DNA from: Actinobacteria bacterium UBA5176
GTDB taxonomy: Bacteria > Actinomycetota > UBA4738
Reading direction: 5' to 3'
DNA length: 13,556 bases
NCBI GenBank assembly: GCA_002413305.1
Contig: DHWS01000057.1
Span: 1-13,556, forward strand
Shown here: positions 1-6,751 of the stretch, one piece after another
Layout: the number at the start of each line of letters is the position of its first letter
Numbering within the stretch: position 1 is the first letter of the stretch
The notes under the pieces: generated by a model
Databases searched by the model: none
What the model saw: the letters and a program-made list of their open reading frames with translations, nothing else
What the model was told of the DNA's origin: nothing
Position numbers and translations under genes: made by a program

Positions 1-941
1 CCGAGCACGAGCGCGAGCAGGGCCATGCGCATGACGACCCCGTTGAAGGCCTCGACCCAGTACCGCTGGTGCCGGGTGCCGTCCACGTCCGGGGTCAGCT
101 CGTCCATCCTGGGCAGCGAGTGCAGGACGATCGCGTCCGGCTTCGCCCGGTCGTGGAGCAGCTTCTGGGTGACCTGGTATTCCTTCGGCGTGAGCCCAAC
201 GTCGCCGGTCCGTTCGTCGCGCGACTTCGTGTAGTCGGGCTGCACGACCGGCTCCATGTAGATGACGTCGGCCTGGTCGATGACCTTCTCGATGCTCTCC
301 ACCTCGTGCCACAGGACGCTCATGTCGTCGAGCTCCTGCTTGAACTCGGGAAGCAGCGACATCTCCTGCGGCGAGATGACGAACATCTCCAGGTCGAACT
401 GCGAGCTCGCGTACAGGATCGAATGCATCGTGCGCATCCGCATGTCGCCGACGCACACGATCTTCAGGCCATCCAGCGTGCCCTTCTCGTGCCAGATCGT
501 GTACAGGTCGGTCAGCACTTGCGTCGGGTGTTCACCCCATCCGTCGCCGCAGTTGATGATCGGGACGCTCGACCACTTCGCGGCCTCGGCCGGCGCGCCC
601 TGCTGGAAGTGGCGCATGGCGATGACGTCGCCGTAGTACTCGAGCATGCGCACGGTGTCCTTGATGGACTCCTGGTAGAAGTCCCCGGCCCGGGTGTTCT
701 TCGCGTCGCTGAAGCCCAGGACGTGCCCGCCCAGACGGTGCATGGCCGCCTCGGTCGCCAGGCGCGTCCGGGTGGACGGCTGGTAGAACGCCGTGAGCAG
801 CGTCTTGTCCTTCAGCAGGTCGCCGTTCTTCCGGTCTCGCGCGTACGGCTTCAGCGCGTCGGCGACTTCGAACACATGGAAGAACTCCTCCCGCTCGAAT
901 GCCTTCAGCGACAGGATGTCTCGTCCGACGAAGCTCCTCAT
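1..941 (-). CDS. ATCase-like carbamoyltransferase (3' end beyond window)
   Basis: 313 residues are visible from ATG 941, preceded by an AGGGA ribosome-binding sequence; the C-terminus runs off the window after MALLALVL, where aspartate carbamoyltransferases (ATCases) nearly end, so little is missing. Carbamoyl-phosphate motifs are intact: STRTR (56-60), GDG plus HPTQ (132-141), and HSLPRMDE (274-281, usually HPLPR). Overall it resembles the bacterial/archaeal PyrB catalytic chain (about 310 residues) more than YgeW (about 400). Two regions that bind aspartate differ: the 80s loop reads NTRAGDFYQES, where E. coli PyrB has a Ser and a catalytic Lys84, and the 240s loop reads YMEPVVQPD instead of the Arg-x-Gln motif. 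I infer a carbamoyl transfer or phosphorolysis reaction on another amine, possibly a ureido or diamino acid. It is the last visible gene of a minus-strand operon with two PLP enzymes, 51 bases after the previous one. Ordinary pyrB is the alternative, but no pyrimidine gene is nearby. Confidence 0.85.
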   Translation of the reverse strand, partial: MRSFVGRDILSLKAFEREEFFHVFEVADALKPYARDRKNGDLLKDKTLLTAFYQPSTRTRLATEAAMHRLGGHVLGFSDAKNTRAGDFYQESIKDTVRMLEYYGDVIAMRHFQQGAPAEAAKWSSVPIINCGDGWGEHPTQVLTDLYTIWHEKGTLDGLKIVCVGDMRMRTMHSILYASSQFDLEMFVISPQEMSLLPEFKQELDDMSVLWHEVESIEKVIDQADVIYMEPVVQPDYTKSRDERTGDVGLTPKEYQVTQKLLHDRAKPDAIVLHSLPRMDELTPDVDGTRHQRYWVEAFNGVVMRMALLALVL

Positions 942-992
942 CTCGTTCCCTGCTCCCTTCGGCCCTCCCGGGCCCTCGTCGTGCCGTTCGTC

Positions 993-2387
993 CTACCTGC
1001 GCGCTCCCGTGAACAGGACCGCGACGCGTTCGTCACCCCCGATCGAACCCGCCCGCTGCACCGACAGCAGCCCGGCCAGGCCCGACGTGCCCGTGTGGTC
1101 GGCGTCGATGCGGGTGGTCATGCGGCCCAGCTCGTTCGCTTCCTCCAGCGTGGCTTCGTCGACGGCCACCGGGTACCCGCCGGTGGCCACCATCCCGCCG
1201 ACCACGGCCGCCCAGTCGTACGTCTCGTCGTCCAGGATGCCGTGGGCGACGCTCTTCGGCTCCTCCTCCCACGGCCACATGAACTCCGAGCGGTGCCGGA
1301 CGGCGTACGCGAGTTCCTCCTGGACCGCGGGTGCACCGGCGTGCGCCAGGATCAGGTCGGCCCGCGACTCCTCGTCCTCGGGCGGCGTCGCTCCGGCCAG
1401 CCCCTCGCCGGCCAGCCGGGCGAGGATGCGTTCGGCCACCAGGTCGTAGGCCCGCGCGAGCGGATACCCCCCCAGCGTCTGGACCGTATGGATCCTCGGC
1501 ATCTTTGGCAGCGCGCCGAGCCGGTGTGCCTCCCCGAGGCCCTGGATGCACGCCGATGCCAGCGCCCCGCCGCCGACCTGGACGAACAGACGGTCGAGGC
1601 TTCGGCCGCCGAGCCGCGAGGCGATCTCGTAGCCGATCGTCTCGCCGCCCTCGATGGCCAGGCCGTTCTCGTTCCCCTGGCAGGTGAAGGGAAGCTCGCC
1701 GGCGGCGATGGACCGCTGCAGCGCGTGGTACGTGGGGTCGCCCGCCACGCCGGGCTGCCGCTCACACACCGTGAGTGTCGCCCCCAGCTCCTCCAGCCGC
1801 GCCACGACCTTCTCGTCGGCCCACGGCGGGACGAACACGTCCAGCGCCCGCCCGCCGGCCCGGGCCACGACCCCGGCCGCCAGCGCTGCGTTCCCGCAGC
1901 TGGCGATGGCCAGTCGTCTGGACGGCGCGTCGCCGGGCAGGCCGAGCCGTTCGACGACCTCCAGATGGATCAGCAGCCCGAAGAGATGCCGGGCCTTGTG
2001 CGAACCCGAGACGTTCCCGGTCTCGTCCTTCACCCACACGTCGAACCCCAGCCGGGAAGAAAGGTCGTCGATCAGTTCGAACGGCGTGATCTCGAACCCA
2101 CGCCCGTCGACGGCCGCGACCTCGGCGTCCAGCCGCTGGACGAGCTCGACGTACTCCTGGTCGGACATCCCGTTCGCCCTGGCCAGGTGGTAGGAGTGGA
2201 AGAGCGTGCGGCACCGAACGAACGGGTTCGCCGAATCATCGGTAGGCCATGCCAGCCCGGACGGGTCGAGCTTGCGGACGACCACGTGGTCGGTCCCGTC
2301 CGTGCCGGCATTCGGACATCGGAACGGATACGGATCATCGTCCGCAGGCGCCCAGCCGCAGCCGGCGCAGACCAGGAAGGAGGGCAT
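993..2387 (-). CDS. Threonine-synthase-like PLP-dependent enzyme (fold type II)
   Basis: 464 residues from ATG 2387; a longer in-frame extension to 2450 would overlap the preceding gene by 58 bases and is less likely. The N-terminus has a Cys7-x2-Cys10 ... Cys24 pattern like the small zinc-ribbon-like segment of some threonine synthases. The PLP core follows: SGSHKAR (128-133) with Lys131 as the likely Schiff-base lysine, SCGNAA (163-168), and the glycine loop VGGGAL (271-276) that holds the PLP phosphate. The C-terminus has DHTGTSGLAGLL, typical of the threonine synthase/dehydratase group. The start lies 5 bases after the stop of the upstream PLP gene, so the two are probably translated from one message. 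The substrate is unknown. A beta-elimination or replacement reaction on an amino acid is the family expectation; in this context a 2,3-diaminopropionate or ureido-alanine type substrate is an inference. It does not look like canonical YgeX, which is shorter and has the motif NAFK. Confidence 0.85.
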   Translation of the reverse strand: MPSFLVCAGCGWAPADDDPYPFRCPNAGTDGTDHVVVRKLDPSGLAWPTDDSANPFVRCRTLFHSYHLARANGMSDQEYVELVQRLDAEVAAVDGRGFEITPFELIDDLSSRLGFDVWVKDETGNVSGSHKARHLFGLLIHLEVVERLGLPGDAPSRRLAIASCGNAALAAGVVARAGGRALDVFVPPWADEKVVARLEELGATLTVCERQPGVAGDPTYHALQRSIAAGELPFTCQGNENGLAIEGGETIGYEIASRLGGRSLDRLFVQVGGGALASACIQGLGEAHRLGALPKMPRIHTVQTLGGYPLARAYDLVAERILARLAGEGLAGATPPEDEESRADLILAHAGAPAVQEELAYAVRHRSEFMWPWEEEPKSVAHGILDDETYDWAAVVGGMVATGGYPVAVDEATLEEANELGRMTTRIDADHTGTSGLAGLLSVQRAGSIGGDERVAVLFTGARR

Positions 2388-2392
2388 CCTGC

Positions 2393-3907
2393 TCACAGCT
2401 TGTCGATCGCCCCCGTCGCCGCGTTGAACTCTTCGATCATCCGGTCCCACACCGGGATGACGTCACGGATCTCGGTCCAGAACGATGGGGACTTCCGGGC
2501 CCGGAACTCGTCGATCTCCACGCCCTGCTGTTCGACCCACGTGAAATAGCCGAGGTTGAACACGCGCATCCGGTCCTCGTAGGTGAGTTCGCGCATGTGA
2601 TCGGTGGTCTCGCCGAGCAGGTGCTCGCCGAAGACCTCGCCCGCGCTCACCGCGTCGAAGCTCCCGCCGAAGTACTTCGTCACCGCCTTCTCGCGCTCGC
2701 TCTGGTACATCGCGTACCCGTCGGTGGCCACGGTGACGATCACGTCGGAGGAACCCAGCTCGTAGTACTTCGCTATCTTGATCGCGGCCAGGATGTTGCA
2801 CACGCCCGACAAGCCGATGTCGCCGAGCTGACCGACGATCTCAGCCGGGACGCCCCGCCGGTCGGTCAGGTACTCGCGACCGGTGGCGGTGTTCCACAGC
2901 ACCCCGATGCCGTCGGTGGACCGATCGTTGACGGCGACCGCGAGGTCGGTGTTCATCACGTTGTGGATCAGCGGGATGTGCTTGTCGCCGATCCCCTGGA
3001 TGTTGTGCTCGCCGAACCCATTGAGGAGCATGGTGGGGCACTCCCAGGCCTCGACCGCAACCACCTTCGCGCCGTGGCGCTCCTTCAGCCAGTCGCCCGC
3101 CGCGATCGTCCCGGCCGAACCCGTGGCCGAGGTGAACGCCGCCAGCTTCAGCGAGGGGTCCGAGGCGCGCAGCGATTCGAACACCCGTTCCAGCGCCGAA
3201 CCCGTGCACAGGTAGTGGACCAGGTGGTTCCCGAACTCCGAGAACTGGTTGAAGATCACGTTCTTCGGGTCGCGCGACAGCTCGTTGCACTTGTCGTAGA
3301 TCTCCTTGACGTTCGACTCCGTCCCCGGCGTGCGGATGATGTCATCGGGGGACAGGACCCAGTCGGCCAGCCAGTCGAACCGCTCCTGGCTCATCCCGGC
3401 CGGCAGGACCGCCACGCCGTGGGACTGCATGATCCGGCTGATGGCCACCCCGCCCCGGCAGTAGTTGCCGGTTGATGGCCAGATGGCCCGGTCGGTGCTC
3501 GGGTCGAACTGCCCCGTGATCACCCGGGGAGCCAGGCAGCCGTACGCCGCGAGGACCTTGTGCGCACCGATCATGGGGAATCGGTTCCCGAATGCGACGA
3601 CGATCTTGGCGTCCACGCCGGTGAGCGCGGGGGGAAGGATCACGTGCTCGGGCACCTCGGTGATCCCGGTGCGCGAGGCGTCGTTGTACCAGTGCACGCG
3701 GAACAGGTTCAAGGGGTGCGGTGCGTCCGGTTCGATCGTGGCCAGGGCCTCGCGGATCCGGTCCGGGATCTTCTCCGGCTTCGCCAGCTGGGAGAACGTC
3801 GGGAGGACGATCTTCGCGTCGCGGAACCTGCCGAGCGTGCGTTCATACACATCGCGATCGATCAGATCGCGCTCGAGGCCCAATCGCCTCACTTCGACCA
3901 CCCCCAT
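2393..3907 (-). CDS. PLP-dependent beta-family enzyme, cysteine-synthase-like
   Basis: 504 residues from ATG 3907. An upstream in-frame start at 3955 would add 16 residues and run through the probable promoter, so I prefer 3907. Core motifs of fold-type II PLP enzymes are visible: GAHKVLAAYG (114-123) with Lys117 as the probable Schiff-base lysine, PSTGNYCRGG (144-153) as the substrate loop, TSATGSAGTIA (259-269) as the phosphate-binding glycine loop, and IQGIGDKHIP (303-312), matching the GIG motif of O-acetylserine sulfhydrylases. It is about 180 residues longer than a cysteine synthase, with an N-terminal extension of roughly 90 residues before the core. It is the first gene of the minus-strand operon, transcribed divergently from the amidohydrolase operon. 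No cysteine-biosynthesis gene is nearby, so a catabolic lyase is more likely than a synthase; the substrate is unknown. Confidence 0.85.
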   Translation of the reverse strand: MGVVEVRRLGLERDLIDRDVYERTLGRFRDAKIVLPTFSQLAKPEKIPDRIREALATIEPDAPHPLNLFRVHWYNDASRTGITEVPEHVILPPALTGVDAKIVVAFGNRFPMIGAHKVLAAYGCLAPRVITGQFDPSTDRAIWPSTGNYCRGGVAISRIMQSHGVAVLPAGMSQERFDWLADWVLSPDDIIRTPGTESNVKEIYDKCNELSRDPKNVIFNQFSEFGNHLVHYLCTGSALERVFESLRASDPSLKLAAFTSATGSAGTIAAGDWLKERHGAKVVAVEAWECPTMLLNGFGEHNIQGIGDKHIPLIHNVMNTDLAVAVNDRSTDGIGVLWNTATGREYLTDRRGVPAEIVGQLGDIGLSGVCNILAAIKIAKYYELGSSDVIVTVATDGYAMYQSEREKAVTKYFGGSFDAVSAGEVFGEHLLGETTDHMRELTYEDRMRVFNLGYFTWVEQQGVEIDEFRARKSPSFWTEIRDVIPVWDRMIEEFNAATGAIDKL

Positions 3908-3924
3908 CCGCTCGCCTTCGCTTG

Positions 3925-3955
3925 ATATTAGAGTTTGTTGAAATGGCTGCGGCAA
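3925..3955 (-). promoter_or_regulatory. Candidate promoter of the minus-strand operon
   Basis: On the minus strand TAATAT (3930-3925) resembles a -10 box and TTGCCG (3955-3950) a -35 box, with a long 19-base spacer. The stretch is conspicuously AT-rich in this GC-rich sequence and lies about 20 bases upstream of ATG 3907. The weakly matching -35 and long spacer limit confidence. Confidence 0.4.
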
Positions 3956-4013
3956 GGAGGGGGCGATTGACCGGTTCCTTGCAGGACTCTCGGCCCTCCC
4001 CCGCTCGAAGGGG

Positions 4014-4032
4014 TTGACAGACCGTAGACACT
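4014..4032 (+). promoter_or_regulatory. Possible operator upstream of the amidohydrolase
   Basis: Directly before the GTG start, TTGACAGACCGTAGACACT contains GACA twice at an 11-base interval (4016 and 4027), about one helical turn, and an ACAG...CTGT outer symmetry that reaches into the start codon. A TTGACA here would put a -10 inside the gene, so an operator is more plausible than a -35 box. The YheO-type regulator encoded two genes downstream is one candidate ligand. This is pattern-based only. Confidence 0.25.
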
Positions 4033-5415
4033 GTGACGGGACCCGGCTCGCCGCACAGATCGCTCCTGGTCCGCTCGGCCGAACACGTCTGGTGCGGGGA
4101 CGCCGCGGGGACCGAGCTGGCCGGAGTCTCGATCCTGTGTGTCGACGGGCGGATCGACCGCATCGGCGTCCCGGCCGAGGACTGGCCGAAGGCCGACCGC
4201 GAGGTCGACGCGAGCGGATGCCTGGTCGTCCCCGGCCTGATCAACACCCACCACCACCTCTACCAGACGCTGACCCGGGCGTTCTCTCCGGCGCTCGGGT
4301 GCGACCTGTTCGGCTGGCTGAAGGTCCTCTATCCGGTGTGGAGTCGGCTGGACGAAGAGAGCGCGTACGTGTCCGCCCGGGTGGGGCTGGCCGAGCTGCT
4401 GCTGTCGGGCTGCACGACATCCAGCGACCATCTGTACGTCCATCCGCGGGGCCACGCCGACCTGATCGCCGCGGAGATCCGCGCCGCCCGCGAGACCGGG
4501 ATCCGGTTCCACGCCACGCGCGGCTCGATGTCGCTCTCCGAGAAAGACGGCGGCCTTCCTCCCGACGACGTGGTGGAGGACGAGGACCAGATCCTGGCCG
4601 ACAGCGAGCGCCTGGTCGCCGCCTTCCACGATCCCGAACCGGGCGCCATGGTCCGGGTTGGGCTGGCGCCGTGTTCGCCGTTCAGCGTCACTCCCGATCT
4701 CATGCGGCGCTCCGCCGAACTCGCCCGCCGGCTGGGGGTGCGGCTGCACACCCACCTCGCGGAGACGAAGAGCGAGCTCGACTACTGCCGGGAACGGTTC
4801 GGCGAGACGCCCTACGAGCTGGCCGGGCGCCTGGACTGGCTGGGGCCGGACGTCTGGTTTGCCCACGCCGTGTGGACCTCCCAGCTCGAGATCGGCATGC
4901 TTGCCCGGACCGGGACCGGGATCACCCACTGCCCGACGTCGAACATGATCCTCGGGTCGGGCATGTGTCCGGTCACCGACTTGCTGGCCGAAGGCGTACC
5001 CGTGGGCCTGGGATGCGACGGTTCGGCGTCCAACGACGCCAGCGACCTCTGGCAGGAGGTCCGGCAGGCGATGCTCCTGGCGCACCTTCGCTCGGGGGCG
5101 GACGCCTTCTCCTCGCGCGACGCCCTCCGGCTGGCGACGAACGGGTCGGCGGCGTGCCTCGGTCGTGACGACATCGGGTCGATCGAACCGGGCAAGCGCG
5201 CGGACCTGGCGTGCTATCCGCTGGATGGCCTGTCGATGGCCGGCGCCGCCCTCGATCCGGTGGAGGGCGTGGTGCGCACCGGGGTCCGGCGCGCCGCCCA
5301 CACCATCGTGGACGGGCACGTGGCGGTGGAGGACGGCCGGCTGACCGCCGATCACTCAGCGGCGATCGCCCGCCACCGAGCCATCGCCCGGGAATGGGCG
5401 GAGGCGACGTCGTGA
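4033..5415 (+). CDS. 8-oxoguanine deaminase / SsnA-type amidohydrolase
   Basis: 460 residues from GTG 4033. It belongs to the ATZ/TRZ branch of the amidohydrolase superfamily: a metal-dependent TIM barrel that hydrolytically deaminates heterocycles. Metal and catalytic motifs are present: NTHHHLYQTL (71-80, HxH), LHTHLAET (238-245, barrel His and Glu), the AHAVW His278, and GLGCDGSASND (326-335) with the metal Asp329. Signatures typical of 8-oxoguanine deaminases are LLLSGCTTSSDHLY, HATRGSMS, APCSPFSV, HCPTSNM and NRDDIGS-like RDDIGSIEPG near the C-terminus. The expected reaction is 8-oxoguanine plus water to urate plus ammonia; hydroxyatrazine-type ethylaminohydrolases and SsnA are close alternatives. 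It starts the plus-strand operon, and its stop overlaps the next start (GTGA at 5412-5415). Confidence 0.88.
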   Translation: MTGPGSPHRSLLVRSAEHVWCGDAAGTELAGVSILCVDGRIDRIGVPAEDWPKADREVDASGCLVVPGLINTHHHLYQTLTRAFSPALGCDLFGWLKVLYPVWSRLDEESAYVSARVGLAELLLSGCTTSSDHLYVHPRGHADLIAAEIRAARETGIRFHATRGSMSLSEKDGGLPPDDVVEDEDQILADSERLVAAFHDPEPGAMVRVGLAPCSPFSVTPDLMRRSAELARRLGVRLHTHLAETKSELDYCRERFGETPYELAGRLDWLGPDVWFAHAVWTSQLEIGMLARTGTGITHCPTSNMILGSGMCPVTDLLAEGVPVGLGCDGSASNDASDLWQEVRQAMLLAHLRSGADAFSSRDALRLATNGSAACLGRDDIGSIEPGKRADLACYPLDGLSMAGAALDPVEGVVRTGVRRAAHTIVDGHVAVEDGRLTADHSAAIARHRAIAREWAEATS

Positions 5416-5648
5416 GGCTCCGGGCCGAATTCACGGTGTTCCCATTCGTGGAGGGCTCGCTGCCGTCCTACGTGCAGGCCGCCATCGACGCCGCGCGCGC
5501 GTCCGGCGTCCGGGTCGACGTGGGCCCACTGTCGAGCACGGTGGAGGGCGAACCGGATGCCGTGGTCGACGCCCTAGGGGCCGCCCAGTCCGCCGCCTTC
5601 GCCGGCGGGGCGACGCGGTTCGTCCTCAACCTGGAAGTGGCCGGATGA
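5412..5648 (+). CDS. Small MTH1187/thiamine-binding-fold protein
   Basis: 78 residues from GTG 5412, overlapping the amidohydrolase stop by 4 bases. The sequence follows the Thiamine_BP (MTH1187/YqgV-like) pattern: a first strand EFTVFPF, a helix SYVQAAIDAARASG, then VDVGPLSSTVEGEPDAVVDAL, a second helix AAQSAAFAGGA and a closing strand RFVLNLEVAG. Members are about 95 residues, form oligomers with a ferredoxin-like fold, and some bind thiamine or related heterocycles. In a purine gene set it may bind a small heterocyclic ligand, which is inference. Its stop overlaps the next gene's start (ATGA at 5645-5648), so it is translationally coupled on both sides. Confidence 0.78.
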   Translation: MRLRAEFTVFPFVEGSLPSYVQAAIDAARASGVRVDVGPLSSTVEGEPDAVVDALGAAQSAAFAGGATRFVLNLEVAG

Positions 5649-6139
5649 AGCCCGCCGTGGACGCGGACGTCGAGTTCGCGGCCTCGCTGTGGGCCGCGCT
5701 CGGGCCGCTGTACCGGGTGTCGGTCCGGACGCCGGAAGGCGCCATCGAGGCGGCGTTCGGCGAGTTCGGCGGGGAGGGCGGCTCGCGGATGGAGATCCCA
5801 CTGCCGCGTTCGACCTGCTCGCTGGTGGTCGAGATGGACATGGCCTCCGTCCAGGCGGCCGACCGCATGGTCCACGCGCTGGCCCGCGCGCCCGGCCAGG
5901 CGCCCATCGAGATCCCGCACCTCGAACACGCCCTCGACGGGCTGATCGCCGCGGCCGAGGCGCACATCGGCCGGCCCATCGCCGACATGAGCCGGGCGGA
6001 GAAGCAGGGGTTGGTGAAGTTCCTGGACGAGCGCGGCGCGTTCTCGCTTCGCAAGTCCGTCGAGGCGGTGGCGGACATCCTGGGCGTCAGCCGCTTCACC
6101 GTCTACAACTACCTCGACGCCTCCCGGCAGGGCGCATGA
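5645..6139 (+). CDS. YheO-type (HTH_22) transcriptional regulator, compact form
   Basis: 164 residues from ATG 5645. The C-terminal part (about 109-158) matches the HTH_22 domain of YheO/DauR-like regulators: an IGRPIADMSRAEKQ linker, then FLDERGAFSLRKSVEAVA, and the recognition helix region ILGVSRFTVYNYLD. YheO proteins are usually about 220-240 residues with an N-terminal PAS-like sensor domain. Here the N-terminal segment is only about 100 residues and shows no motif I recognise, so the sensor is shortened or different. It lies inside the operon with 4-base overlaps on both sides and is a likely local regulator, possibly of the divergent promoter region at 3908-4032 and responsive to a purine-type ligand (inference). 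Confidence 0.78.
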   Translation: MKPAVDADVEFAASLWAALGPLYRVSVRTPEGAIEAAFGEFGGEGGSRMEIPLPRSTCSLVVEMDMASVQAADRMVHALARAPGQAPIEIPHLEHALDGLIAAAEAHIGRPIADMSRAEKQGLVKFLDERGAFSLRKSVEAVADILGVSRFTVYNYLDASRQGA

Positions 6140-6738
6140 TCTCCGGCGTGATCCTCGCCGCCGGTTCGTCATCACGGCTGGGACGGCCCAAGCAGCTGCT
6201 CGAACTGGACGGCCGGCCGATCCTCGAGCACGTGCTGGAGGCGGCCGAGGCCTCCGGGACGCTGGGAGAGCTCGTTCTGGTGCTCGGTCACGCGGCCGAT
6301 GAGATCGAGGCGTTGGTCCGGCTGCCGGGGAACGCCCGGATCGTGCGCAACGCGGAGTTCGAGCTCGGCCAGTCGACGTCGCTCCGGGTCGGGCTGTGGG
6401 CCTGCGACCCGGCCAGCGAGGCGGCCGTCATCCTGCTCGGCGACCAGCCGCGCATCTCGCCGGCCGCGATCAGGGCGGTGGCGGACGGGTTCGCCCGAAC
6501 GGGGCACACCATCGTTCGGGCTCGCTACCGCGACGGACCCGGGCACCCGGTGCTGGTGGCGCGCGAGGAGTGGGAGTCGGTCCTGGACATCCGGGGCGAC
6601 ACTGGTGCGCGGGATCTGATCACCGCTCGCCCCGAGTGGGTGCACGAGGTCGGGATCGACGCCGACCGCCCGTGGGACGTGGACACGTGGGCCGACTACG
6701 AGCGCCTGGTCGGGGAACGGCGCCCCGAGCCAGGGTAG
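6136..6738 (+). CDS. mocA: MocA-like molybdenum cofactor cytidylyltransferase
   Basis: 200 residues from ATG 6136, overlapping the regulator's stop (ATGA). The N-terminal nucleotide-binding motif VILAAGSSSRLGRPKQLL (5-22) is the hallmark of MobA/MocA-type NTP-transferases; LLGDQPRIS follows mid-protein, with GPGHPVL and GDTGARDLI in the C-terminal half. The MocA/IspD-like family transfers CMP (or GMP) to molybdopterin. The cytidine form is used by xanthine-oxidase-type molybdenum hydroxylases. Its place behind an 8-oxoguanine deaminase suggests it serves a purine hydroxylase encoded elsewhere, perhaps just beyond the window. A similar YgfJ/MocA gene sits in E. coli-type purine gene sets. Specificity for CTP cannot be read from the sequence with certainty. 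Confidence 0.85.
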   Translation: MISGVILAAGSSSRLGRPKQLLELDGRPILEHVLEAAEASGTLGELVLVLGHAADEIEALVRLPGNARIVRNAEFELGQSTSLRVGLWACDPASEAAVILLGDQPRISPAAIRAVADGFARTGHTIVRARYRDGPGHPVLVAREEWESVLDIRGDTGARDLITARPEWVHEVGIDADRPWDVDTWADYERLVGERRPEPG

Positions 6739-6751
6739 GCTTCGGCCCGCC

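Noticed and set aside
1..941. Ordinary pyrB for pyrimidine biosynthesis
   Set aside because: Aspartate-binding residues are replaced and the neighbours are PLP lyases and purine-type genes; kept only as the alternative.
69..2549. An 826-codon plus-strand open frame covering the carbamoyltransferase and PLP genes
   Set aside because: It is rich in Arg, Pro, Val and His with no recognisable motif and is exactly antisense to two minus-strand genes with clear catalytic motifs; long antisense frames are expected at this GC content.
2393..3907. Classical cysteine synthase
   Set aside because: Although cysteine-synthase-like motifs are present, the protein is far longer, the lysine motif differs, and no sulfur-assimilation gene is nearby.
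4014..4019. TTGACA as a -35 promoter box for the amidohydrolase operon
   Set aside because: A -10 box at normal distance would fall inside the coding sequence and no TATAAT-like sequence is there.
3928..5355. A 475-codon minus-strand frame opposite the amidohydrolase
   Set aside because: The plus-strand protein has all amidohydrolase motifs; the antisense frame shows only low-complexity composition.
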